From Methyloceanibacter caenitepidi (GTDB taxonomy: Bacteria; Pseudomonadota; Alphaproteobacteria; Rhizobiales; Methyloligellaceae): 64,000 nt of DNA. The first letter of the stretch is position 1. Every line of letters begins with the position of its first letter. Below the pieces are notes generated by a model, which made no database searches, had not been told where the DNA came from, and was given only the letters and a program-made list of their open reading frames with translations. The stretch spans positions 1,891,400 through 1,955,399 of the forward strand of contig NZ_AP014648.1 in NCBI RefSeq assembly GCF_000828475.1. The letters are read 5' to 3'. Positions 29,040 to 38,106 of this stretch are shown here, piece after piece. A program made the translations under genes and the position numbers.

Positions 29040-29125
29040 ATAAGTCCGGCTGACAAGGCAGGATAGGGGCCTTATACGGGGGCGGAACCCTGTAATGCGC
29101 CGATCAGCCGAAAGAGACTTCACCC

Positions 29126-30421
29126 GTGCTTGACGTCAAATGGATACGCGAGAACCCCGACGCCTTCGTGGCCGGGCTTGAGAAGCGGTATTTCGAGCCC
29201 GCGCCGGCCGAGATTTTGAATCAGATTCTGACCCTCGATTCGCAACGCCGCGAAACGATTCAGCAATTGCAGGACCTCCAGGCGCGCCGCAATGCGGTCT
29301 CCAAGGACATCGGCAAGGCCAAGAAGGACAAGAACGAGGCCGAAGCCCAGCGCCTGATGGACGAGGTCGCAGGGCTGAAAGAGACGATCCAGAAGGGCGA
29401 GGAAGACGAGCGGGCCCAGGATCAGGCCTTGCGCGATCTCTTGGCCGGCATCCCCAACATGCCGGCGGATGATGTGCCCGTGGGCCCCGACGAGGCCGCC
29501 AATGTCGAACTGCGCAAAGTCGGCGACGTTCCGAGCTTCGAGTTTGCGCCCAAGCAGCATTTCGAGATTGGCGAGGCGCTCGGCCTCATGGATTTCGAGA
29601 CGGCGGCCAAGCTGTCCGGTTCCCGCTTCGTGGTGCTGAAGGGGCGGCTGGCCCGGCTCGAACGCGCACTCTCACAATTCATGCTCGACCTGCACACGGA
29701 TCAGCACGGCTACACGGAAGTGAATCCGCCGCTCTTGGTGCGCGACGACACCATGTTCGGCACGGCCCAATTGCCGAAGTTCGAGGAAGATCAGTTTCCT
29801 GCAGGCGACGGGTATTGGCTCATTCCGACCGCCGAAGTGCCGCTGACGAACCTGGCGCGCGAGGACATCGCCGACGAGGCGAGCCTCCCCATGCGTGTCA
29901 CTGCGGGCACGCCGTGCTTCCGGGCAGAGGCGGGCGCAGCGGGGCGCGATACACGCGGCATGATCCGCCAGCATCAATTCACGAAGGTCGAGCTGGTCTC
30001 GGTGACGACGCCCGAACAATCAACTGAAGAGCATGAGCGCATGACCCAATGCGCCGAGACCGTGCTGCAGAAGCTCGGGCTGCCTTATCGCGTGATCGTT
30101 CTCTCGACCGGCGACATGGGTTTCTCCGCGCAGAAGACCTACGACATCGAGGTCTGGCTGCCGGGCCAGGACATGTACCGCGAGATCTCGTCCTGCTCGG
30201 TCTGCGGCGACTTCCAGGCCCGCCGCATGAATGCGCGGTATCGCCCGAAGGACTCCAAGCAGGCGCGCCTCGTGCATACGTTGAACGGGTCCGGCGTCGC
30301 CGTGGGCCGCGCGCTCATCGCCGTGCTGGAGAACTACCAGGAAGCCGACGGCAGCGTCCGCGTGCCGGAGGTCTTGCAGCCTTATATGGGCGGGCTCACC
30401 AAGATCGAAGCACCGGCGTGA
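29126..30421 (+). CDS. serS: Seryl-tRNA synthetase
   Basis: 431 residues from a GTG start ([13 protein letters not shown]). The N-terminal coiled-coil arm (residues 25-110, [20 protein letters not shown]) is followed by the class II core with [34 protein letters not shown] (motif 2 region, read in parts) and [20 protein letters not shown] (motif 3 with the catalytic arginine). The enzyme charges tRNA-Ser and tRNA-Sec. surE starts 47 bases beyond the stop. Confidence 0.97.
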   Translation: MLDVKWIRENPDAFVAGLEKRYFEPAPAEILNQILTLDSQRRETIQQLQDLQARRNAVSKDIGKAKKDKNEAEAQRLMDEVAGLKETIQKGEEDERAQDQALRDLLAGIPNMPADDVPVGPDEAANVELRKVGDVPSFEFAPKQHFEIGEALGLMDFETAAKLSGSRFVVLKGRLARLERALSQFMLDLHTDQHGYTEVNPPLLVRDDTMFGTAQLPKFEEDQFPAGDGYWLIPTAEVPLTNLAREDIADEASLPMRVTAGTPCFRAEAGAAGRDTRGMIRQHQFTKVELVSVTTPEQSTEEHERMTQCAETVLQKLGLPYRVIVLSTGDMGFSAQKTYDIEVWLPGQDMYREISSCSVCGDFQARRMNARYRPKDSKQARLVHTLNGSGVAVGRALIAVLENYQEADGSVRVPEVLQPYMGGLTKIEAPA

Positions 30422-30468
30422 ATCAAGGTCGCAGCAAGGCAGGCAAAGCACCGGAAACGACTCGAAGA

Positions 30469-31242
30469 ATGCGCATCCTGATTACCAATGACGATGGCGT
30501 CGAAGCGGCCGGTCTGGACGTGCTGGAGAAGATCGCCACGGACCTCACGGACGATGTCTGGGTGGTTGCGCCGGAGACGGACAATAGCGGTGCTTCCCAC
30601 TCGCTGACCCTTGCCGAACCTTTACGCATGCGCGAACTCGGCAAGCGCCGCTATGCGGTTAAGGGTACGCCGACCGACTGCGTAATCATGGGCGTGCGTT
30701 ATCTCCTGAAGGATCAGCCGCCCGATCTCGTGCTGTCCGGCGTCAATCGCGGTCAGAACCTCGCGGATGACGTGAATTATTCCGGGACCGTCGCCGGCGC
30801 CATCGAGGGCTCGCTGCTCGGCATCCCGTCCATCGCCATGAGCCAAGCGATCAGCAATTACGATCACGGTGTGCCGCCTTGGGATACGCCCATGGTCCAT
30901 GGCGCGGGCCTCGTGCGGAAGCTGCTCGACGCAGGCTGGCCGACGGGATCGGTGATCAACGTGAACTTCCCCGATTGCGCGCCGGACAAGGTGAAGGGGG
31001 TGGCGGTAACCGTGCAAGGGTTCCGTGACACCGCATTACTCGATATCGACGACCGCATGGATACGCGCGGCAAGGCCTATTACTGGATCGGGATCGCCAA
31101 GCGCGGGCCCAACCCGCCGAAGGGCTCGGACCTGTGGGCGGTTCGCTCCAACCTGATTTCCGTCACGCCGCTTTGCCTCGACTTCACCGACCACGGCGCG
31201 CTACCGGACTTGGCTTCCGTCTTGGAAGAAAAGGATAAATAG
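30469..31242 (+). CDS. surE: 5'/3'-nucleotidase SurE
   Basis: 257 residues from ATG 30469. The active-site aspartates Asp8-Asp9 stand in ITNDDG, followed by APETDNSGASHSLTL and the conserved VLSGVNRGQNLADDVNYSGT stretch (read in parts) with the metal-binding asparagine. SurE is a stationary-phase survival phosphatase acting on nucleoside monophosphates. Gene order surE-pcm-nlpD matches enterobacteria (where rpoS follows; it does not here). Confidence 0.95.
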   Translation: MRILITNDDGVEAAGLDVLEKIATDLTDDVWVVAPETDNSGASHSLTLAEPLRMRELGKRRYAVKGTPTDCVIMGVRYLLKDQPPDLVLSGVNRGQNLADDVNYSGTVAGAIEGSLLGIPSIAMSQAISNYDHGVPPWDTPMVHGAGLVRKLLDAGWPTGSVINVNFPDCAPDKVKGVAVTVQGFRDTALLDIDDRMDTRGKAYYWIGIAKRGPNPPKGSDLWAVRSNLISVTPLCLDFTDHGALPDLASVLEEKDK

Positions 31243-31317
31243 TCCTCATCCAGCCGTGCTAGTGCTTACCCGGAGAGGCAAGAATCGGCCGATACTGACC
31301 GTGAGACCCGTCCCGGG

Positions 31318-31323
31318 AGGAGG
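31318..31323 (+). promoter_or_regulatory. Shine-Dalgarno that points to a CTG start for pcm
   Basis: A perfect AGGAGG lies six bases before CTG at 31330, in frame with pcm, whereas ATG 31366 has no comparable site. See the pcm entry. Confidence 0.55.
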
Positions 31324-31329
31324 TGGACC

Positions 31330-31974
31330 CTGGATACGGACGCGCAAAACCAGATCGGGCTGATCATGCAGCTCCGGCGGCGCGGCATTCGCGATGCCGA
31401 CGTCTTGCGCGCCATCGAGCGCATCCCGCGCGAGCTGTTCGTGGACGAGGCTTTCTCCGAGCACGCCTATCAGGACATTGCGCTCCCCATCGAGTGCGGG
31501 CAGACGATCTCTCAGCCGTTCGTGGTCGCCTTCATGACCGAAAAGCTGGATCTCAATCCAACCCAAAAGGTGCTGGAGATCGGGACGGGGTCCGGCTACC
31601 AGGCGGCGATCCTGTCCCAGCTTTGCCGTCGCGTTTACACTGTCGAGCGCTGGCGCGAATTGCAGAAGGCGGCCGAGGCCCGGCTCGCCGAACTGAAGAT
31701 CACCAACGTCACCACGATCATCGGCGACGGCTGGCTCGGCTGGCCGCCGCAAGCGCCGTTCGACCGCATCATTGTTACGGCTGCCGCGCTCGATGCGCCC
31801 GCTGCGTTGCTCGACCAGCTGAAAGACGGCGGACGGATGATCATTCCGCTGGGAGAAAACCGCGACACGCAGCAGCTCGTGCAGATCGACAAGACGCCCG
31901 AGGGCCTCGTCGAGACGCCGCTTTTGCCCGTACGCTTCGTGCCGCTCGTGCATGGACGCGTGAAGCGCGATTAG
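31330..31974 (+). CDS. pcm: Protein-L-isoaspartate O-methyltransferase
   Basis: 214 residues if translation starts at CTG 31330, behind a perfect AGGAGG; only 202 from the first ATG at 31366, which would cut into the N-terminal helix that homologues have before the RIPRELFV motif. The Pcm signatures RIPRELFVDEAF, LPIECGQTISQPFVVA and the SAM-binding VLEIGTGSGYQAAIL are clear. The enzyme methylates isoaspartyl residues for protein repair. It sits between surE and nlpD as in enterobacteria. Confidence 0.92.
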   Translation: MDTDAQNQIGLIMQLRRRGIRDADVLRAIERIPRELFVDEAFSEHAYQDIALPIECGQTISQPFVVAFMTEKLDLNPTQKVLEIGTGSGYQAAILSQLCRRVYTVERWRELQKAAEARLAELKITNVTTIIGDGWLGWPPQAPFDRIIVTAAALDAPAALLDQLKDGGRMIIPLGENRDTQQLVQIDKTPEGLVETPLLPVRFVPLVHGRVKRD

Positions 31975-32097
31975 ATCTACGGCGCGAAGCTGCCCTTGGT
32001 CGAACTTTCGAGCGTCCGCCGGCGGCTCCTTAAAGCCTTGTTTACTGGCCAGGGGCTTAACTGACCTCATTGAGTATTGCGTGGGGGCCAGCGAAGT

Positions 32098-33222
32098 ATG
32101 CGCGTGGCATATAAGCCGGAGTTCGTCCGGGGGATTTCGTGCGCCGTTTTGGTGCTGGGGACAGCGATTGGCGTCGCGGGTTGCAGCGACGACTCTACCC
32201 GCTTCAACTATCCCATGCTCGGCATGGGCGATCCCAACACTGTCGATTACTCCACAACGTCATCCATACCGCCGCAGGGTGGCTTCCAGCAGGGCAGCTA
32301 CAATGCGCCGGCGCCCCAGCGCACGGCCGCCTACACGCCGAGCCAGACCCGCTATTACGGCTCACAGACCTCCGCGCCGGCTCCGAGCGCGTCCTACGCC
32401 TCCGGTCCGCGCGTGACCGTGCAGCAGGGCGATACGCTCTCGAGCCTGTCGCAACGCTATGGCGTTTCGATCGGAACGATCCAATCCGCGAACAATCTCG
32501 CCGATGCCCGGCTAAGGCCGGGGCAGGTGTTGGTCATGCCCGGCGCGAACATGGCCGGGGCGACGCGCACCGCATCGAGCACGCCAGTGGCTCCGGTTGC
32601 GCAACCCGCGCCCGTCGCGCCACCGGCCGCGCCAGTGGATCAAGCCTCGGCTCAAACCTCGAACGGGCCGGCCGTTCCGGCGATGCCGGCCATGCCGGCG
32701 ACGCGTAAGGTCAGCACGACCACGATTTCGGCACCGGCGGATGGCGCTGCAGCGCAGAGCGCTCCGGCGGCGTCCGGAACAAGCGTGACGAGCAACGGCC
32801 AACTTCCGACGCCCGATCCGCTTTCCGGCAACAGCTTCCGCTGGCCGGTCAAGGGACGCATCATTTCCGGCTTCGGCACCAAACCTGACGGCGGACACAA
32901 CGACGGTGTCGACATCTCGGTACCGCAAGGCACGCCCGTGAAGGCCGCCGAGAACGGCGTCGTGGCCTATTCGGGGAGCGAGCTGAAAGGCTACGGCAAC
33001 CTCGTCCTGGTGCGCCATGCCAACAACTGGGTTTCGGCCTACGCCAACAACGAGCAGCTCTTGGTGAAGCGCGGCGACAAGGTCTCGCGCGGCCAGGTGA
33101 TCGCCAAGGCAGGGACCAGCGGTTCCGTCAGCCAGCCGCAGGTTCACTTCGAACTGCGCAAAGGCTCGCGTCCCGTGGACCCGACCCAGTACATGAGCAG
33201 CATGGCGGCGCAGGCCGATTAG
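32098..33222 (+). CDS. nlpD: NlpD-like lipoprotein with LysM and degenerate LytM (M23) domain
   Basis: 374 residues from ATG 32098 (lipobox VAG before Cys29). A proline/serine-rich stretch leads to a LysM domain (about 106-149, VTVQQGDTLSSLSQRYG) and, after a long linker, a C-terminal LytM domain (about 244-368). The metal site is degenerate: where active enzymes have H-x-G-x-D this protein has NDGVD, and H-x-H is replaced by QVHFE. E. coli NlpD shows the same losses and works as an amidase activator, so the same role at the division septum is likely. The surE-pcm-nlpD order supports the name. Confidence 0.85.
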   Translation: MRVAYKPEFVRGISCAVLVLGTAIGVAGCSDDSTRFNYPMLGMGDPNTVDYSTTSSIPPQGGFQQGSYNAPAPQRTAAYTPSQTRYYGSQTSAPAPSASYASGPRVTVQQGDTLSSLSQRYGVSIGTIQSANNLADARLRPGQVLVMPGANMAGATRTASSTPVAPVAQPAPVAPPAAPVDQASAQTSNGPAVPAMPAMPATRKVSTTTISAPADGAAAQSAPAASGTSVTSNGQLPTPDPLSGNSFRWPVKGRIISGFGTKPDGGHNDGVDISVPQGTPVKAAENGVVAYSGSELKGYGNLVLVRHANNWVSAYANNEQLLVKRGDKVSRGQVIAKAGTSGSVSQPQVHFELRKGSRPVDPTQYMSSMAAQAD

Positions 33223-33248
33223 CGCGAGGCTGCGCTACAGCGTCTTGT

Positions 33249-34106
33249 CTACAGGGTCTTGCCGAGGCGGCCCGCCAAATCCTGAATGAACTGCCAGGCG
33301 ACGCGGCCCGAACGGCTGCCGCGCGTTGTCGCCCATTCCAGAGCCTCGCGGTCGATGTCGAGGTCCGGCGCTTCGAGCCCGTAATGGTCCGCGTAGCCGC
33401 GAACCATGGCGAGATAATCGTCCTGGCTGCAGTGGTGAAACCCGATCCAAAGCCCGAACCGGTCCGAGAGCGAGACCTTCTCCTCCACGGCTTCGCCCGG
33501 ATTGATGGCGGTCGAGGATTCGTTCTCCATCATCTCGCGCGGCATCAGGTGACGCCGGTTCGATGTGGCGTAGAGGACGACATTGGCGGGGCGGCCTTCG
33601 ATGCCGCCTTCCAGCACTGCCTTGAGCGATTTGTAAGAGTTGTCGACGGCCTCGAAGGAGAGATCGTCGCAAAACAGGATGAAACGGTTTTCGGGCGCGG
33701 CGCGTAAAAGGCCGAGGACCCGGGGCAGGGCGGCGATGTCTTCCCTGTGAATCTCGATCAGCTTGAGATTCGGGTGGGTTTGGTTCAGTGCCGCATGGGT
33801 GGCCTTGATCAAAGAGCTCTTGCCCATGCCGCGCGCGCCCCAAAGGAGCGCGTTGTTGGCGGGTAGCCCGCGCGCGAAGCGTTCCGTATTCGCGAACAAG
33901 AGGTCCTTGTTGCGATCGACGCCCTTGAGAAGGGGGAGCGGCACGTAATTGACCTTGGGAACCGGCACAAAACTGGCTGTTTCCGCTTGAAACAGAAATG
34001 CGCCCGCGTGAGAGAAATCCGGGTCGGCGGGCGCGGCTGGTCCGAGCCGCTCCAGGGCGCGCGCGAGGCGCTCCAAAACCCCCGAAATCGGTTCCTGAAA
34101 GTTCAT
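33249..34106 (-). CDS. DUF815-family AAA+-like ATPase
   Basis: 285 residues from ATG 34106. The P-loop GARGMGKSS lies at about 90-98, a Walker B-like FILFCDDLSFE follows, and LYATSNRRHLMP and DRFGLWIGFHHCSQDDYL are hallmarks of the DUF815 group of ATPases. Function is unknown; the family is widespread in proteobacteria. It is divergent from yajC with 139 bases between starts, and ends convergently 26 bases beyond nlpD. Confidence 0.88.
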   Translation of the reverse strand: MNFQEPISGVLERLARALERLGPAAPADPDFSHAGAFLFQAETASFVPVPKVNYVPLPLLKGVDRNKDLLFANTERFARGLPANNALLWGARGMGKSSLIKATHAALNQTHPNLKLIEIHREDIAALPRVLGLLRAAPENRFILFCDDLSFEAVDNSYKSLKAVLEGGIEGRPANVVLYATSNRRHLMPREMMENESSTAINPGEAVEEKVSLSDRFGLWIGFHHCSQDDYLAMVRGYADHYGLEAPDLDIDREALEWATTRGSRSGRVAWQFIQDLAGRLGKTL

Positions 34107-34245
34107 AAGGGCACCGTTGCAAAGGCGGGCAAGCTCAGTATAGTCGCGCACAATCGCGCGCTGGAGCCTGCTCGCACAAACGCTTGCGAGACATGCCAAA
34201 TCGGCCAATTCCGGCCATCCTTAAGCCAACCGGGAGAGACGAGCA

Positions 34246-34593
34246 ATGAGTGGTTTTGCCTATGCGCAGGCGGGTGGTGGCGGTTTGGAGGCTCTCAACA
34301 GCCTGCTCATCCCGACCATTCTCATCATCGGCATCATGTATTTCCTGATGATCCGGCCGCAGCAGAAGCGGATGAAGGAACATCGGGCGATGATCGAGGC
34401 GCTCCGCCGGGGCGATACGGTCGTGACGTCCGGTGGAATCATTGGCAAGGTCACCAAGGCCGACGATGCCGAGTTGCAGGTCGAGGTGGCCGACGGCGTT
34501 CGGATCAAGGTCCTGCGGACGTCGATCTCCGAAGTGCGCGGCAAGGGGGAGGGTGCGACCCCGGCCAAATCCGAATCCAAGACGGCCGAGTAG
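34246..34593 (+). CDS. yajC: Preprotein translocase subunit YajC
   Basis: 115 residues with a single membrane helix (about 19-37, LIPTILIIGIMYFLMIRPQQ) and the conserved RPQQKRMKEH and GDTVVTSGGIIGKV motifs. YajC associates with SecDF. It is followed by secD after 48 bases and secF: the standard yajC-secD-secF order. Start ATG with GGGAGAG upstream. Confidence 0.95.
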   Translation: MSGFAYAQAGGGGLEALNSLLIPTILIIGIMYFLMIRPQQKRMKEHRAMIEALRRGDTVVTSGGIIGKVTKADDAELQVEVADGVRIKVLRTSISEVRGKGEGATPAKSESKTAE

Positions 34594-34641
34594 AGCCCGA
34601 AGCAAAGAACCGTCGACTGACCTGGAGTTACAAATCCGGCT

Positions 34642-36255
34642 ATGCTGCATTTCCAAAAATGGAAGGTGATACTCGTCGGCGCCATCGTGCTCGCCGGCTT
34701 CATCTTCGCAGCTCCCAATCTGTTTCCGTCTTCCGCCTTACAGGGCCTGCCGAGCTGGGTTCCTCACAAGCAGGTCAATCTTGGCCTCGATCTTCAGGGC
34801 GGAGCGCATCTGCTTTACCGCATCGACGAAACGGAGCTTGTAGACGATTGGCTCGACACGATCCGCGGTGATGTGCGTGAGACCCTACGCAGCAATCGCA
34901 TCGGCTATATCGATCTCGAAATGAATTCCGCGGATCGCTCGGTCTCGGTCCGGATCCGCAAGCCCGAGGACGTCGACAAGGCCTATAGCGAGCTGAGGAA
35001 GCTCGTGGCGCCGGTCGGGAACGATGTGTTCGGCGGCTTCTCCGGCAACGATATGGACATCGCGAAGAGCGGCGACCAGATCACGCTGACGGCTACGGAA
35101 GTCGGCTTGAACGAGCGCATCAGCTCGGCGATCCAGGCCTCGATCGAGACCATCCGCCGCCGCGTGGACGCGTTCGGAACGACCGAGCCCAGCATCCAGC
35201 GGGAAGGGCGGGACCGCATTCTGGTACAGGTGCCGGGCGTCTCGGACGTGCAGCGCCTCAAGGGCTTGATCGGCGAGACCGGTAAGCTCGAATTCAAGCT
35301 CGTTGATCCTTCCGTGAACGCGGCGGAGATCGCGATGACCAAGAAGGTCCCGCCAGGCGACGAGCTGCTCTATTCCGAGGACGAGCCGCCGATCCCGTAC
35401 GTGCTGAAGGACCGGGTCCTGGTAAGCGGCGAAAACCTCGTCGACTCTCAGCCGGGCTTCGATGCCCGTAACGGCGAGCCCGTGGTGAATTTCCGGTTCG
35501 ATGCGGCGGGCGCGAAACGCTTTGGCCGCGCGACCCAGGACAATGTGGGTCTGCCCTTCGCCATCATCCTCGATAACAAGGTCATCTCCGCTCCCGTCAT
35601 CCGTGAGCCTATTCTAGGCGGTTCTGGCCAGATCAGCGGCAACTTCACTGTCCAGGAAGCGAACGATTTGTCGGTCCTGCTGCGTTCCGGCGCGCTGCCG
35701 GCCAAGCTGAGCGTGATCGAAGAGCGGACCGTGGGCGCGAGTCTCGGCGCCGACTCCATCGATAGCGGCCAGAAGGCCGCCATCGCCGGGATGGTTCTGG
35801 TCGTGCTGTTCATGTTTGCTGCCTACGGGCTGTTCGGCGCCTTCGCCAATATCGCCCTGCTGGTGAACGTGGCGCTGATCTTCGCTGTGCTGTCGCTCAT
35901 GGGCGCCACGCTGACGCTGCCCGGTATCGCGGGTATCGTGCTCGTAATCGGCATCGCGGTCGATGCGAACGTGCTCATCAATGAGCGCATTCGCGAAGAG
36001 ATCCGGGCAGGGAAATCACCGATCGCGGCCGTCGATTCGGGCTATTCGCGCGCGCTCATCGCCATCATCGACTCGAACGTCACGACGCTGATCGCGGTGC
36101 TCGTGCTGTTCTGGCTCGGCTCCGGTCCCGTCCGCGGCTTTGCTGTGACGCTCACGATCGGCATTCTCGCATCGATGTTCACTGCCGTGACGGTGACACG
36201 CATGCTGGTTGCGGCTTGGCTGCGTTGGAAGCGGCCCAAAGAACTCCCGCTTTAG
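34642..36255 (+). CDS. secD: Protein translocase subunit SecD
   Basis: 537 residues: an N-terminal membrane helix, the periplasmic P1 region (VNLGLDLQGGAHLLYRID, read as start of the conserved domain), and five C-terminal helices with GIAGIVLVIGIAVDANVLINERIREE split over two motifs. SecD with SecF uses the proton gradient to pull proteins through SecYEG. The secF start codon lies 12 bases after its stop. Confidence 0.96.
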   Translation: MLHFQKWKVILVGAIVLAGFIFAAPNLFPSSALQGLPSWVPHKQVNLGLDLQGGAHLLYRIDETELVDDWLDTIRGDVRETLRSNRIGYIDLEMNSADRSVSVRIRKPEDVDKAYSELRKLVAPVGNDVFGGFSGNDMDIAKSGDQITLTATEVGLNERISSAIQASIETIRRRVDAFGTTEPSIQREGRDRILVQVPGVSDVQRLKGLIGETGKLEFKLVDPSVNAAEIAMTKKVPPGDELLYSEDEPPIPYVLKDRVLVSGENLVDSQPGFDARNGEPVVNFRFDAAGAKRFGRATQDNVGLPFAIILDNKVISAPVIREPILGGSGQISGNFTVQEANDLSVLLRSGALPAKLSVIEERTVGASLGADSIDSGQKAAIAGMVLVVLFMFAAYGLFGAFANIALLVNVALIFAVLSLMGATLTLPGIAGIVLVIGIAVDANVLINERIREEIRAGKSPIAAVDSGYSRALIAIIDSNVTTLIAVLVLFWLGSGPVRGFAVTLTIGILASMFTAVTVTRMLVAAWLRWKRPKELPL

Positions 36256-36266
36256 AGGAAGCACTC

Positions 36267-37235
36267 ATGTTTCGCGGCATCACATTCGTTCCGCCCGACA
36301 CCAAGATCGATTTCGTCAGTCAACGTGCGATCAGCTGGTTCGTTTCGGCTTTTCTCACGGTCGTGCCTCTCGTGCTCGTCGCGACGGTCGGGCTTAACAT
36401 GGGCATCGATTTCCAGGGCGGCACGCTGATCGAGGTGCAGACCAAGGAGAATCCGGCGAAGCTTGCCGATATCCGCGGGAAGATCAGCGGTCTCGGGCTC
36501 GGCGAGGTTCAGATCCAGGAGTTTGGCGCGCCGGACGAAGTGCTGATCCGCATCGCCTCGCAGCCCACCGAGGAAGAGCAGCAAGCCTCGATCGCGAAGG
36601 TCAAGGAGGCGCTTGGAGACAGCGTCACCTATCGCCGTACCGAGATCGTGGGGCCGACGATTTCCTCCGAGCTGATCGCCGGCGGCACGCTGGCGGTCGT
36701 CGTCGCGATGATCGGCATCTTGATCTATGTGTGGTTCCGGTTCGAATGGCAGTTCGCCGTCGCCGCTATCGCCTCGCTGGTGCACGACGTCACCGCAACG
36801 ATCGGCCTTTATGCGCTGCTGCAGCTCGAGTTCAACGTCTCGAGTATCGCGGCGATCCTCACCATCATCGGTTACTCGCTGAACGATAAGGTCGTCATCT
36901 TCGACCGGATTCGCGAGAATCTGCGGAAGTACAAGCGTATGCCACTCGTGGAGTTGCTGGATCGCTCGATCAACGAGATGCTGTCGCGCGCCATTCTCAC
37001 CCACGTCACAACTTTGCTTGCGATGCTGCCCTTCCTGTTCTTCGGCGGCGAGGCAATTTACGGATTTGCCGTCGCCATGTGCTTCGGCATCGTCGTGGGG
37101 GCCTATTCGTCGATCTTCGTCGCATCGCCCATGCAGCTCATCCTCGGCGTGCAACGCGAGGCGTTTTCCGGAAGCACGAGTTCGGCCAAGGGCAAGACGG
37201 AGAAGGGCGATGCAGAGGCCGCGGCCGGCGCGTAA
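36267..37235 (+). CDS. secF: Protein translocase subunit SecF
   Basis: 322 residues from ATG 36267, with AGAGGAAG as ribosome binding site. Signatures include GIDFQGGTLIEVQ after the first helix, the P4 segment, and GYSLNDKVVIFDRIREN and SRAILTHVTTLLAMLPFL in the C-terminal helices. A partner of SecD in the same operon. A lysine/glutamate tail ends the protein. Confidence 0.96.
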   Translation: MFRGITFVPPDTKIDFVSQRAISWFVSAFLTVVPLVLVATVGLNMGIDFQGGTLIEVQTKENPAKLADIRGKISGLGLGEVQIQEFGAPDEVLIRIASQPTEEEQQASIAKVKEALGDSVTYRRTEIVGPTISSELIAGGTLAVVVAMIGILIYVWFRFEWQFAVAAIASLVHDVTATIGLYALLQLEFNVSSIAAILTIIGYSLNDKVVIFDRIRENLRKYKRMPLVELLDRSINEMLSRAILTHVTTLLAMLPFLFFGGEAIYGFAVAMCFGIVVGAYSSIFVASPMQLILGVQREAFSGSTSSAKGKTEKGDAEAAAGA

Positions 37236-37251
37236 GCTTTGAGGCCATGAG

Positions 37252-38103
37252 GTGAAGGAGCGGGAGCGAGACGCGACGGTCCAGCGGATGGCCCGTAAGG
37301 CTGATCCCGACCGCGCCATCGCCGCGCTCTTCGCACCAGCTTCGGTTCGGGACGATCTCTTCGCACTCTTTGCGCTCAACGGCGAATTGGCCCGCATAGC
37401 AGAGCAGGTCAGTGAACCGGGCCTCGGCGCTATAAGGCTCCAATGGTGGCGCGACGCCCTCGAGCGGGCCGAAGCAGGCGAGGCAACAGGCCATCCCGTG
37501 GCGGATGCCTTCGGCGATGTCCTGGCGCGCCGCAACCTCTCGCGGGAACGGATAGCCGGGCTGATCGATGCGCGCAGCTTCGATATCGGCGAGACCGTCA
37601 TGCCGGACACGCGCACATTAGACGCCTATCTGTTCGATACGACTGGGGGGCTATTCGCGCTTGCCGCGGAAATCGTCGGCGCGGAAGGAGAGAACCAGAG
37701 CCTCATCGCGCAGGCCGCAGGCCAAGCCTATGGGCGGGTGCGGGTCATGCGCAGCCTGCCTGCGCTGGCCGCCAAGGGCCGGACCTATCTTGCCGCGGAT
37801 GCACTGGAGAAAGCCGGAACGGCACCCGCCGACATCTTCGGCGGCAACACGACGCCTGGACTGATTGCGCTCCTTGGCGATATGCGTGAGGAGGCGCGGG
37901 CGTCTCTGCAAGAGGCGCGCTTCCACTTGCGTGGCGCGGGTATGAAAGGGACGGGGCTCGATGCGGCAGGCCAGACGGCCTATCTGCCGCTCGCCCTCGT
38001 GGAGCCTTATCTCAAGGCGCTCGCCAAGGTGAAAGATCCGCTCCACGACATCGCGCGCATCAATCCGCTCACGCGCCTTTGGTGTCTCATGCGGGCGCGG
38101 TAG
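37252..38103 (+). CDS. Squalene/phytoene synthase-fold protein, NDUFAF6-like
   Basis: 283 residues from GTG 37252 (ATG 37288 is possible). The fold is that of isoprenoid synthases, but the aspartate-rich catalytic motifs are absent; instead it reads FALNGELARIAEQVSEP and IRLQWWRDALE, matching the mitochondrial complex I assembly factor NDUFAF6 and its alphaproteobacterial relatives. It follows secF at a 16-base distance and runs up against trmFO, a recurring arrangement. A role in complex I assembly is inferred by homology; a classical terpene synthase role is unlikely. Confidence 0.8.
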   Translation: MKERERDATVQRMARKADPDRAIAALFAPASVRDDLFALFALNGELARIAEQVSEPGLGAIRLQWWRDALERAEAGEATGHPVADAFGDVLARRNLSRERIAGLIDARSFDIGETVMPDTRTLDAYLFDTTGGLFALAAEIVGAEGENQSLIAQAAGQAYGRVRVMRSLPALAAKGRTYLAADALEKAGTAPADIFGGNTTPGLIALLGDMREEARASLQEARFHLRGAGMKGTGLDAAGQTAYLPLALVEPYLKALAKVKDPLHDIARINPLTRLWCLMRAR

Positions 38104-38106
38104 GGA

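Noticed and set aside
37252..38103. Carotenoid/hopanoid synthase
   Set aside because: The aspartate-rich motifs needed for prenyl-diphosphate chemistry are missing and the sequence matches the NDUFAF6-type branch; no isoprenoid genes are adjacent.
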